DNA of 64,000 nucleotides from Cavia porcellus (lineage: Eukaryota; Chordata; Mammalia; Rodentia; Caviidae), in contig NW_026947543.1 in NCBI RefSeq assembly GCF_034190915.1, positions 1,116,001-1,180,000 on the forward strand, read 5' to 3'. The notes under the pieces were generated by a model. The model did no database searches, had not been told where the DNA came from, and saw only the letters and a list, made by a program, of their open reading frames with translations. Shown in pieces: positions 1 to 11,300 of the stretch (positions are counted from its first letter, which is position 1; each line of letters begins with the position of its first letter). Both the position numbers and the translations under genes were made by a program.

Positions 1-3000
1 ACTTGCTAGAATCATTCACCTGCAGTATAAGAGCTTTCTGTGAAATTTCTCAGCAGAAATCCTCTGCAAGCACATAGCTTTGGATATGAGAGACAGTGGT
101 GGAAGTTGAATTTCAAGGGCAGATATTTGAAAACAAAGAAATAAGCCCCGAATAAGATCTTTACATGTTTCCCAGATGAATATGTTTGGAAATACGGGGG
201 AAGATGGAGATCAAGACTGAGAAGAGTGCACACCCATTTCAAGGTACAAAAACCAGGGAAAAACATGGCAAAGCAAGAGAGCTGGTTAATTTGATGTAAA
301 AATCTTTGATGATGAAAGGAAAATTATATTCTCATGGTGATTTAATCAGGCTGTAGCAGTGAAGTTCTCATGTTGGTTGTCCTATGTGTGGCCTTCTGCA
401 TTGGGCAGTGGATGCAGGACAGGAGATCTTCAAATAAATCTGGTGGAACACAAAATAGTGAAAAAAATATCAATCTAAATCCTGTGTATTCCTTCCCTTT
501 GAGAACATATTTGGATAATGTCCGGAGTTTCAAAAGAGAAAATGTCTACTGTGTCATGGTTTCACCAATGAAATTGTCACTTCACATAACATTTTGAATT
601 TTGCTTTCACAGTTGCTCATGTACCGGGCCTGAGTAAAGCAGAATGCAGAGTAAGCCTGATCAATAGTTGTGCATTCCATAAGTGGTTTTAAAACCAGTG
701 AAACCCTTTGGACCTAGTGTTTGTATTTAATTGGTTGATTGGTTTTTCAGATTATTTGTTTTAATATTTTTAACTTTGGGAGTCAGGGAAGCCCTCACTC
801 ATAGTGATTTAGACCTCTCCAAAAGCTCTCAAGTTATTCATGTAACAGCTATTACATGTTATAAGTTTCTCCTATTAAAACTTGAAAGACTAACAGACTC
901 TGCTACTTTTCATCTAAATTCAGTGTTGCGCTAAATTCAGTGTTGCACTTTTTTTTACAAGTCCTTTGAAATGTGTCCTCCTCTAGTCACTGGTCGTGCT
1001 GGAATGTACTTTCTTGTGAAGACAGGAATTGAGCAAATTGATACAAGTACAGTTTGCCACTACTCTGGACACCTGGTTAAATATCGAGTTGCCTAAATGG
1101 TGTGTGTTTTACTTTGATCTCTGCTCACACTTTGCTCATCCATTTAGAACCACAGGGCTCCAGGCCATAGCGTTCTAGGCCTAAACAAGAAAATTTCCAT
1201 TCCGTTTTGGGAGTTCATTCGTCTCCATAATTACTTTTTTAACAAATGTGTGCTTCAGGAGAGTCCCTGTCTAAATGTGGAGAGGCCCATTTTCATTCAC
1301 TCACTTTCAGACTTTCTAAGATTTTCAGTTACTAGAGGTTTTCCCAGACTTGCCATTGTCAAGGGACAGTGCACTTCACTTGAAGTTGTGCAGTATTACT
1401 TCATGTGTGTCCGTGGAAATTCCACCAATGGGAAACTCTTGCTGTAGTCATCTCCAAGTGTTTCTGCATAAGACAATATAACTAAAAAAGGATGTGGTTT
1501 GAAGCAGAATGAGGAATGGAGGGATAATCTTTATTTCAGTGCAGGTTGACCTTTCAAAGAAAAAGTAATTCCCATGAAATAGGAGGTAAAATCTTTTGTA
1601 AAGAGACATAGATATGACAATCTAAACTTTATGTCACATTTTTTAAAAAGCCAAGGGCATTTGAGAAATTCTTGGCTGCTGAATTGTCCCTTTTTTCAAA
1701 TTTCTCATAGGTAAGACACTCCAGTTTCTTCAAACCATGGTACTGTTCCTTCCATGTAAAAAACCAAAGCAAAAAACAAAATAAATTATAACAAAACCCA
1801 TCAAATTACATTTGAGAGCACACAATTGCTCAGCAGACCCACTATTCAAGAAGCTAGAGGTACAGAAGCCTCAGCCTTCAGCCCACGGCCTGAAGTTTTG
1901 TCTCTATCATGGCCCCTCAATTCCCTGGCATGTCCACATTAACTCATGAATCTTTACTCATTTCCTCTTCAAATGCACAGGATCCAATATAATTGAACCC
2001 TGTGCACCTGGGCTGTAATCATCCAAGAACACACCAGAGGAAGGGCAGCCACCCCCTTGTCTGGGGCCTTGGAGCTTAGCACAATAGAAATGGAAACCTG
2101 AACAATGGGAGCCAAAACAAAGAGAGGAATATTACTAAAGTCTGAAACACAGAAGCTACCTATAGACCAGTAGTGGGATTTCACAAATTATGTAAGAATC
2201 TCTGTGCACATGCTTGGCATGGTCGCTCATGCCTATAATCCCAGCAATCTGGGGGCTGAGGTGGATGGATCCTTGGGAGTTCCAGTCCATCGTGGGCTAC
2301 GAATTTATGTCAAGGCCTCTTTCAACAACTACATAAGATGCTGTTTCCAAAAAGAGGACAACAGAAAACTAGACACACTTGGTCTAGGTCCCGGGGTTCA
2401 TTACATGAGTTGTAGAGTCTAAATATTCCATGCCATGAGAAAATACCTGGGATTTTTAGTGAAAGGGGCATTTGCATCCCTTTTCTAAGGGTTTCCTTTT
2501 CACCATGTTACATTTGAATTCTGGGAAACCCTGCTGGTGACAAGCTATCTAGCATTATGTTGGTTTAGGTATTGAGCTAGTACCGCATGTTTAGTGTTCA
2601 GGGTTATGCTGGAATGGCTGCAGACCTCCTTGAAATAGCTATTGCAGACAAGTGAACCCCGAGGAAGCTGGATAGTTGAAGCAGGCACTCCAAATATTCA
2701 TGCACTGCAAGGATTCACTTTCATTTTGGGACTCATCTTCTGGTTGCTGGCTTTTAGTGCTAACTGATACTACCATGGTGGCAGTAATCCAGCAGAGACT
2801 GCATGTATGGTTTGCAGGTTTGCTTCCCAAGCCACCAGAAACTTGGCAGAACACAAATCATTGTGGCATGTTCTTTCCTCCCCTGAAACATTTGGCTTTC
2901 TAAGTTTGAAAATTGAATAGACTGGGCTAGTCAGGTTTTTTACCCCATGTACCACCAACAGAGCTAAAGTCAGAGCCAATTACTTCCCTCCATTGTCAAA

Positions 3001-3553
3001 ATATGTGAAATTTTCTTGGTCACCACAACTTGAAAGAAAATTCTGAGGCAACTTAGAGAGGTGAATCAAATACTGCCTGATTGGAATGGCTGTGGTTGTA
3101 TGAGGTGGAAAGCTGCAGAGTTGGGCTGAAACTGTTCACAGAAATCCACAGGCTTGTGGTTGCCAGGCAACCACACTGGGCTGAGATTGGCTGAGCACCA
3201 TTGTGAGCTGGACTTTAGGCTCTAGGATACAAGTGTGCAGTAGGAGACCTGAGTCACAATGCTGGGCGTTGCCATGGACACCTTAGTGGCACAGAGGACC
3301 TTGTAGGGCAAGATTTAAATAGGATGAATATTCTTGGACTGGTATGCCACAGGATTCTCACTGAAGGCTTCACTGCTCAGAATTTGGGGATGGCAGTGCT
3401 TGCCAATCTACACATGGATGTACTTTCAATGGGATATGAAATATGCCAGGGCCTGGCAGATGTTCTCTGACATGTCCTCTCCTTGAGCATATGCTTTTCC
3501 CTTGTCATGTCTGTCATTTGGCTGAGTCCTGTTCCCTAAGCTATTCAGTCAAG
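1..3553 (+). repeat. Array unit A (short, left subfamily)
   Basis: This unit starts at the landmark at base 1 and is 3,553 bp, about 320 bp shorter than its neighbours. It has only one copy of the internal 320-bp subrepeat (2905-3226). That copy begins like subrepeat 1 and ends like subrepeat 2, the product expected from recombination between the two. The B1-like SINE relic is at about 2211-2306. The recurrent GTG-initiated frame near its start is stopped by an in-frame TAA. Confidence 0.9.
3156..3321 (+). promoter_or_regulatory. Promoter-like block, unit A
   Basis: It holds the palindrome gtggttgccaggcaaccac (3156-3174), an inverted CCAAT (3186-3190), TGAGTCA, an X-box-like gttgccatggacac (3268-3281) and atttaaata (3313-3321). 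Unit A has only this one palindrome, because one subrepeat is missing. Confidence 0.5.
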
Positions 3554-6500
3554 ACTTTGCTGGAATCATTCACCTGCAGTATAAGAGCTTTCTGTGAAAT
3601 TTCTCAGCAGAAACATTCGGCAAGCACATCGCTTTGGATATGAGAGACAGTGGTGGAAGTTGAATTTCAAGGGCAGATATTTGAAAACAATGAAACAGGC
3701 CCCGAATAAGATCTTTACATGTTTCCCAGATGAATATGTTTGGAAATACGGGGGAAGATGGAGATCAAGACTGAGAAGAGTGCACACCCATTTCAAGGTA
3801 CAAACACCAGGGAAAAATATGGGAAAGCAAGAGAGCTGGTTAATTTGATGTAAAAATCTTTGATGATGAAAGGAAAATTATATTCTCATGGTGATTTAAT
3901 CAGGCTGTAGCAGTGAAGTTCTCATTTTGGTTGTCCTATGTGTGGCCTTCTGCATTGGGCAGTGGATGCAGGACAGGAGATCTTCAAATAAATCTGGTGG
4001 AACACAAAATAGTGAAAAAAATATCAATCTAAATCCTGTGTATTCCTTCCCTTTGAGAACATATATGGATAATGTCCGGAGTTTCAAAAGAGAAAATGTC
4101 TATTGGGTCATGGTTTCACCAATGAAATGGTCACTTCACATAACATTTTGAATTTTGCTTTCACAGTTGCTCATGTACCGGGCCTGAGTAAAGCAGAATG
4201 CAGAGTAAGCCTCATCAATAATTGTGCATTCCATAAGGGGTTTTAAAACCAGTGAAATCCTTTGGACCTAGTGTTTGTATTTAATTGGTTGATTGGTTTT
4301 TCAAATTGTTTGTTTTACTATTTTTAACTTTGGGAGTGAGGGAAGCCCTCACTCATAGTGATTTAGACCTCTCCAAAAGCTCTGAAGTTATTCATGTAAC
4401 AGCTATTACATGTTATAAGTTTCTCCTATTAAAACTTGAAAGACTAACAAACTCTGTTACTTTTCATCTAAATTCAGTGTTGCGCTAAATTCAGTGTTGG
4501 AATGTTTTTACAAGTCCTTTGAAATGTGTCCTCCTCTAGTCACTGGTCGTGCTGGAATGTACTTTCTTGTGAAGACAGGATTTGAGCAAATTGACACAAG
4601 TACAGTGTGCCACTACACTGGACACCTGCTTAAATATCGAGTTGCCTAAATGGTGTGTGTTTTACTTTGATCTCTGCTCACACTTTGCTCATCCATTTAG
4701 AACCACAGGGCTCCAGGCCATAGCGTTCTAGGCCTAAACAAGAAAATTTCGATTCCGTTTTGGGAGTTCATTCGGCTCTCATAATTACTTTTTCCACAAA
4801 TGTGTGCTTCAGGAGAGTCCCTGTCTAAATGTGGAGAGGCCCATTTTCATTCACTCACTTTCAGACTTTCTAAGATTTTCAGTTACTAGAGGTTTGCCCA
4901 GACTTGCCATTGTCAAGGGACAGTGCATTTCACTTGAAGTTGTGCAGTATTACTTCATGTGTGTCCGTGGAAATTCCACCAATGGGAAACTCTTGCTGTA
5001 GTCATCTCCAAGTGTTTCTGCGTAAGACAATATAACTAACAAAGGATGTGGTTTCAAGCAGAATGAGGAATGGAGGGATAATCTTTATTTCAGTGCAGGT
5101 TGACGTTTCAAAGAAACAGTAATTCCTATGAAATAGGAGGTAAAATCTTTTGTAAAGAGACATGGATATGACATACTCAACTTTATGTCACATTTTTTAA
5201 AAAGCCAAGGGCATTTGAGAAATTCTTGGCTGCTGAATTGTCCCTTTTTTCAAATTTCTCATAGGTAAGACACTCCAGTTTCTTCAAACCATGGTACAGT
5301 TCCTTCCATGTAAAAAACCAAAGCAAAAAACAAAATAAATTAAAACAAAACCCATCAAATTACATTTGAGAGCACACAATTGCTCAGCAGGCCCACTATT
5401 CAAGAAGCTAGAGGTACAGAAGCCTCAGCCTTCAGCCCATGGCCTGAAGTTTTGTCTCTATTATGGCCCCTCAATTCCCTGGCATGTCCACATTAACTCA
5501 TGAATCTTTACTCATTTCCTCTTCAAATGCACAGGATCCAATATATTTGAACCCTGTTCACCCTGGCTGTAATCATCCAAGGACACACCAGAGGAAGGGC
5601 AGCCACGCCCTTGCCTGGGGCCTTGGAGCTTAGCACAATAGAAATGGAAACCTGAACAAGGGGAGCCAAAACAAAGAGAGGAATATTCCTAAAGTCTGAA
5701 ACACAGAAGCTACCTATAGACCAGTAGTGGGATTTCACAAATTATGTAAGAATCTCTGTGCACATGCTTGGCATGGTCACTCATGCCTATAATCCCAGCA
5801 ATCTGGGGGCTGAGGTGGATGGATATTGGGAGTTCCAGTCCATCGTGGGCTACGAATTTATCTCAAGGCCTCTTTCAACAACTACATAAGATGCTGTTTC
5901 CAAAAAGAGGACAACAGAAATCTAGACACACTTGGTCTAGGTCCCGGGGTTCACTACATGAGTTGTGGAGTCTAAATATTCCATGCCATGAGAAAATACC
6001 TGGGATTTTTAGTGAAAGGGGCATTTGCATCCCTTTTCTAAGGGTTTCCCTTTCAACATGTTACATTTGAATTCTGGGAACACCTGCTGGTGGCAAGCTA
6101 TCTAGCATTATTTTGGTTTAGGTATTGAGCTAGTACCGCATGTTTAGTGTTCAGGGTTATGCTGGAATGGCTGCAGACCTCCTTGAAATAGCTATTGCAG
6201 ACAAGTGAACCCCGAGGAAGCTGGATAGTTGAAGCAGGCACTCCAAATATTCATGCACTGCAAGGATTCACATTCATTTTGGGACTCATCTTCTGGTTGC
6301 TGGCTTTTAGTGCTAACTGACACTACCATGGTGGCAGTAATCCAGCAGAGACTGCATGTATGGTTTGCAAGTTTGCTTCCCAAGCCACCAGAAACTTGGC
6401 AGAACACAAATCATTGTGGCATTTTCTTTCCTCCTCTGAAACATTTGGCTTTCCAAGTTTGAAAATTGAATAGACTGGGCTAGTCAGGTTTGGACACCAT

Positions 6501-7427
6501 GTACCACCAACAGAGATAAAGACAGAGCCAATTACTTCCCTCCACTTGCCAAAATATGTCAAATTTGCTTGGTCACCACAACTTCAAAGAAAATTCTGAG
6601 GCAACTTAGAGAGGTGAATCAAATACTGATTGATTGGAATGGCTGTGGTTGTATGAGGTGGAAAGCTGCAGAGTTGGGCTGAAACTGTTCACAGAAATCT
6701 ACAGGCTTGTGGTTGCCAGGCAACCACACTGGGCTTAGATTGGCTGAGCATCACTGTGAGGTGGATTTTAGGCTCTAGGTTTGAAAATTTAAAAGACTGG
6801 GGTAGTCAAGTTTGGAACACATCGAACATAGACAGACCAAAAGGTCTTTCAATTACCTCCCTCCACTTCTCAAAATATGTCAAATTTTCTTGGTCACTAC
6901 AACTGTAAAAAAAATTCTGAGGCAACATAGAGAGGCTAATCAAATACTGCATGATTGGAATGGCTGTGGTTGTATGAGGTGGAAAGCTGCAGAGTTGGGC
7001 TGAAACAGTTCACAGAAAGCCACAAGCTTGTGGTTGATAGGCAACCACACTGGGCTGTGATTGGCTGAGCACCATTGTGAGCTGGACTTTAGGCTCTAGG
7101 ATACAAGTGTGCAGTAGGAGCCCTGAGTCACAATGCTGGGCGTTGCCATGGAGACCTCAGTGTCACAGAGGACCTTGTAGGGCAAGATTTAAATAGGATG
7201 AATATTCTTGGCCTGGTATGCCCCAGGATTCTCACTGAAGGCTTCACTGCTCAGAATTTGGGGATGGAAATGCTTGCCAATCTACACATGGATGTACTTT
7301 CAATGGGATATGAAATATGCCGGGGCCTGGCAGATGTTCTCTGACATCTCCTATCCTTGAGCATATGCTTTTCCCTTGTCATGTCTGTCATTTGGCTGAG
7401 TCCTGTTCCCTAAGCTATTCAGTCAAG
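3554..7427 (+). repeat. Array unit B (left subfamily)
   Basis: The unit is 3,874 bp. It has two internal subrepeats, at 6458-6779 and 6780-7100. The SINE relic is at about 5765-5860, with a small deletion inside it that removes the 'ccttg' seen in other units. The second X-box palindrome is degenerate (gttgataggcaac at about 7032-7046). Confidence 0.92.
7030..7195 (+). promoter_or_regulatory. Promoter-like block, unit B
   Basis: The near palindrome (7030-7048) is damaged in its left arm. TGAGTCA is at 7124-7130, gttgccatggagac at 7142-7155 and atttaaata at 7187-7195. The perfect palindrome of subrepeat 1 lies upstream at 6709-6727. Confidence 0.5.
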
Positions 7428-9637
7428 ACTTGCTGGAATCATTCACCTGCAGTATAAGAGCTTTCTGTGAAATTTCTCAGCAGAAATCCTCTGCAAGCAC
7501 ATAGCTTTGGATATGAGAGACAGTGGTGGAAGTTGAATTTCAAGGGAAGATATTTGAAAACAATGAAACAAGCCCCGAATAAGATCTTTACATGTTTCCC
7601 AGATGAATATGTTTGGAAATACGGGGGAAGATGGAGATCAAGACTGAGAAGAGTGCACACCCATTTCAACGTACAAAAACCAGGGAAAAACATGGGAAAG
7701 CAAGAGAGCTGGTTAATTTGATGTAAAAATCTTTGATGATGAAAGGAAAATTATATTCTCATGGTGATTTAATCAGGCTGTAGCAGTGAAGTTCTCATGT
7801 TGGTTGTCCTATGTGTGGCCTTCTGCATTGGGCAGTGGATGCAGGACAGGAGATCTTCAAATAAATCTGGTGGAACACAAAATAGTGAAAAAAATATCAA
7901 TCTAAATCCTGTGTATTCCTTCCCTTTGAGAACATATATGGATAATGTCCAGAGTTTCAAAAGAGAAAATGTCTATTGGGTCATGGTTTCACCAATGAAA
8001 TGGTCACTTCACATAACATTTTGAATTTTGCTTTCACAGTTGCTCATGTACCTGGCCTGAGTAAAGCAGAATGCAGAGTAAGCTTCATGAATAGTTGTGC
8101 ATTCCATAAGTGGTTTTAAAACCAGTGAAACCCTTTGGACCTAGTGTTTGTATTTAATTGGTTGATTGGTTTTTCAAATTGTTTGTTTTACTATTTTTAA
8201 CTTTGGGAGTCAGGGAAGCCCTCACTCATAGTGATTTAGACCTCTCCAAAATCTCTGAAGTTATTTATGTAACAGCTATTACAAGTTATAAGTTTCTCCT
8301 ATTAAAACTTGAAAGACGAACAGACTCTGCTACGTTTCATCTAAATTCAGTGTTGCGCTAAATTCAGTGTTGGACTTTTTTTACAAGTCCTTTGAAATGT
8401 GTCCTCCTCTAGTCACTGGTCGTGCTGGAATGTACTTTCTTGTGAAGACAGGATTTGAGCAAATTGACACAAGTACAGTTTGCCACTACTCTGGACACCT
8501 GGTTAAATATCGAGTTGCCTAAATGGTGTGTGTTTTACTTTGATCTCTGCTCACACTTTGCTCATCCAGTTAGAACCACAGGGCTTCAGGCCATAGAGTT
8601 CTAGACCTAAACAAGAAAATTTCCATTGCATTTTGGGAGTTCATTCGTCTCTCATAGTTACTTTTTCCACAAATGTGTGCTTCAGGAGAGTCCCTGTCTA
8701 AATGTGGAGAGGCCCATTTTCCTTATCTCACTTTCAGACTTTCTAAGATTTTCAGTTATTAGAGATTTGCCCAGACATGCCATTGTCAAGGGACAGTGCA
8801 CTTCTCTTGAAGTTGTGCAGTATTACTTCATGTGTTTCCGTGGAATTTCCACCAATGGGAAACTCTTGCTGTAGTCATCTCCAAGTGTTTCTGCGTAAGA
8901 AAATATAACTAACAAAGGATGAGGTTTCAAGCAGAATGAGGAATGGAGGGATAATCTTTATTTCAGTGCAGGTTGACCTTTCAAAGAAATAGTAATTCCT
9001 ATGAAATAGGAGGTAAAATCTTTTGTAAAGAGACATGGATATGACATGCTCAACTTTATGTCACATTTTTTAAAAAGCCAAGGGCATTTGAGAAATTCTT
9101 GGCTGCTGAATTGTCCCTTTTTTCAAATTTCTCATAGGTAAGACACTCCAGTTTCTTCAAACCATGGTACTGTTCCTTCCATGTAAAAAACCAAAGCAAA
9201 AAACAAAATAAATTAAAACAAAACCCATCAAATTACATTTGAGAGCACACAATTGCTCAGCAGGCCCACTATTCAAGAAGCTAGAGGTACAGAAGCCTCA
9301 GCCTTCAGCCCATGGCCTGAAGTTTTGTCTCTATCATGGCCCCTCAATTCCCTGGCATGTCCACATTAACTCATGAATCTTTACTCATTTCCTCTTCAAA
9401 TGCACAGGATCCAATATATTTGAACCCTGTTCACCTGGGCTGTAATCAACCAAGGACACACCAGAGGAAGGGCAGCCACCCCCTTACCTGGGGCCTTGGA
9501 GCTTATCACAATAGAAATGGAAACCTGAACAAGGGGAGCCAAAACAAAGAGAGGAATATTCCTAAAGTCTGAAACACAGAAGCTACCTATAGACAAGTAG
9601 TGGGATTTCACAAATTATGTAAGAATCTCTGTGCACA

Positions 9638-9735
9638 TGCTTGGCATGGTCGCTCATGCCTATAATCCCAGCAATCGGGATCCTGAGTTGGATGTGTCCT
9701 TGGGAGTTCCAGTCCAATGTGGGCTACGAATTTAT
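9638..9735 (+). repeat. Decayed B1-like SINE segment (example from unit C)
   Basis: The string ttggcatggtcgctcatgcctataatcccag, then 'gagttccagtcca' and 'gggctac', follows the order of a B1/7SL-derived SINE: A-box-like 'tggtcgctcatgcc', the 'taatcccagca' core, and a B-box-like 'gagttccagtc'. Similarity fades after the 'ggctac' motif. It occurs once per complete unit at the same relative position and must predate amplification of the array. The degraded pol III boxes make activity unlikely. Confidence 0.7.
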
Positions 9736-10330
9736 CTCAAGGCCTCTTTCAACAACTACATAAGATGCTGTTTCCAAAAAGAGGACAACAGAAAACTAGA
9801 CACACTTTGTCTAGGTCCCGGGGTTCACTACATGAGTTGTGGAGTCTAAATATTCCATGCCATGAGAAAATACCAGGATTTTTAGTGAAAGGGGCATTTG
9901 CATCCCTTTTCTAAGGGTTTCCCTTTCACCATGTTACATTTGAATTCTGGGAAAACCTGCTGGTGACAAGCTATCTAGCATTATGTTGGTTTAGGTATTG
10001 AGCTAGTACCGAATGTTTAGTGTTCAGGGTTATGCTGGAATGGCTGCAGACCTCCTTGAAATAGCTATTGCAGACAAGTGAACCCCGAGGAAGCTGGATA
10101 GTTGAAGCAGGCACTCCAAATATTCATACAGTTCAAGGATTCACTTTCATTTTGGGACTCATCTTCTGGTTGCTGGCTTTTAGTGCTAACTGATACTACC
10201 ATGCTGGCAGTAATCCAGCAGAGAATGCATGTATGGTTTGCAGGTTTGCTTCCCAAGCCACCAGAAACTTGGCAGAACACAAATCGTTGTGGCATTTTCT
10301 TTCCTCCCCTGAAACATTTGGCTTTCTAAG

Positions 10331-10652
10331 TTTGAAAATTGAATAGACTGGGCTAGTCAGGTTTGGAACCCATGTACCACCAACAGAGCTAAAGACAGAG
10401 CCAATTACTTCCCTCCACTTGTCAAAATATGTCAAATTTGCTTGGTCACCACAACTTCAAAGAAAATTCTGAGGCAACTTAGAGAGGTGAATCAAATGCT
10501 GCCTGATTGGAATGGCTGTGGTTGTATGAGGTGGAAAGCTGCAGAGTTGGGCTGAAACTGTTCACAGAAAGCCAAAAGCTTGTGGTTGCCAGGCAACCAC
10601 ACTGGGCTGAGATTGGCTGAACATCACTGTGAGGTGGATTTTAGGCTCTAGG
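10331..10652 (+). repeat. Internal 320-bp subrepeat 1 (example from unit C)
   Basis: This is the first copy of a 322-bp direct repeat, beginning tttgaaaatt and ending ggctctagg. It contains one perfect X-box palindrome (10582-10600) followed by 'gattggctga', an inverted CCAAT motif. The two copies of a unit differ clearly from each other, more than copy 1 differs between units, so the duplication preceded spread of the unit. Confidence 0.9.
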
Positions 10653-10973
10653 TTTGAAAATTTAAAAGACTGGGGTAGTCAAGTTTGGAACACATCGACC
10701 ACAGACAGACCAAAAGGTCTTTCAATTACTTCCCTCCACTTCTCAAAATATGTCAAATTTTCTTGATCACTACAACTGTACAAAAAATTCTGAGGCAACA
10801 TAGAGAGGCTAATCAAATACTGCATGATTGGAATGGCTGTGGTTGTATGAGGTGGAAAGCTGCAGAGTTGGGCTGAAACAGTTCACAGAAAGCCACAAGC
10901 TTGTGGTTGCCAGGCAACCACACTGGGCTGTGATTGGCTGAGCACCATTGTGAGCTGGACTTTAGGCTCTAGG
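10653..10973 (+). repeat. Internal 320-bp subrepeat 2 (example from unit C)
   Basis: This is the second copy, 321 bp, directly abutting the first. It carries the X-box palindrome at 10903-10921 and the inverted CCAAT 'tgattggctgagcac', and leads straight into the promoter-like block. Markers of this copy are 'ggggtagtcaagtttgg' and 'gcaccattgtgagctgg'. Confidence 0.9.
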
Positions 10974-11068
10974 ATACAAGTGTGCAGTAGGAGACCTGAG
11001 TCACAATGCTGGGCGTTGCCATGGAGACCTCAGTGTCACAGAGGACCTTGGAGGGCAAGATTTAAATA
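10903..11068 (+). promoter_or_regulatory. Promoter-like block, unit C (reference)
   Basis: In order: the perfect palindrome gtggttgccaggcaaccac (10903-10921), inverted CCAAT in 'gattggctga', TGAGTCA (10997-11003), gttgccatggagac (11015-11028), and the TATA-like atttaaata (11060-11068). The palindrome and the second site fit the RFX X-box pattern GTTRCC-N-GGYAAC. The TATA-like element lies about 32 bp downstream of the last site, which fits rightward transcription into unit D. RFX sites with CCAAT are typical of ciliogenic and testis promoters; that link is inference. Confidence 0.55.
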
Positions 11069-11300
11069 GGATGAATATTCTTGGCCTGGTATGCCACAGG
11101 ATTCTCACTGAAGGCTTCACTGCTGAGAATTTGGGGATGGAAATGCTTGCCAATCTACACATGGATGTACTTTCAATGGGATATGAAATATGCCAGGACC
11201 TGGCAGACGTTCTCTGACATGTCCTATCCTTGAGCATATGCTTTTCCCTTGTCATGTCTGTCATTTGGCTGAGTCCTGTTCCCTAAGCTATTCAGTCAAG

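Larger units (their letters stand above)
7428..11300 (+). repeat. Array unit C (left subfamily, used as reference)
   Basis: The unit is 3,873 bp and shows all standard parts: SINE relic at about 9638-9735, subrepeats at 10331-10652 and 10653-10973, and the right-end promoter-like block at 10903-11068. Left-subfamily markers include the stretch 'gctatctagcattatg' near 9970, which is deleted in the right half of the array. Confidence 0.93.

Noticed and set aside
7439..7693. 84-86-codon frame on the opposite strand of the same segment
   Set aside because: It is the antisense shadow of the same conserved DNA. It persists because the copies are similar, and has no domain or promoter support.
7467..7721. 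Recurrent 84-codon frame near the start of each unit (plus strand)
   Set aside because: It opens on GTG, not ATG; the first in-frame ATG leaves only about 52 codons. It is broken in units A, G, I and N, and differences between copies are mostly amino-acid changing (for example in the residues after KGR). There is no recognisable domain, so I do not call it a gene.
7729..7790. C/D-box snoRNA suggested by 'tgatgatga'
   Set aside because: No paired D box with terminal stem at a suitable distance was seen; the nearest 'ctga' is too far away.
9455..9485. CTCF site at 'caccagaggaagggcag'
   Set aside because: It resembles part of the CTCF core but has mismatches at key positions. Worth a matrix scan, but not strong enough to annotate.
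9336..9611. Overlapping 71-78-codon frames on both strands near unit position 1,900-2,150
   Set aside because: Both strands stay open over the same bases in most units, which reflects sequence identity and not coding. Frames are short and unrecognised.
9638..9735. A 4.5SH RNA gene repeat
   Set aside because: Rodent 4.5SH RNA genes also lie in tandem repeats of a few kilobases with a B1-like RNA. Here the B1-like stretch has standard SINE wording, degraded pol III boxes and no T-run terminator just after it, and the period does not match.
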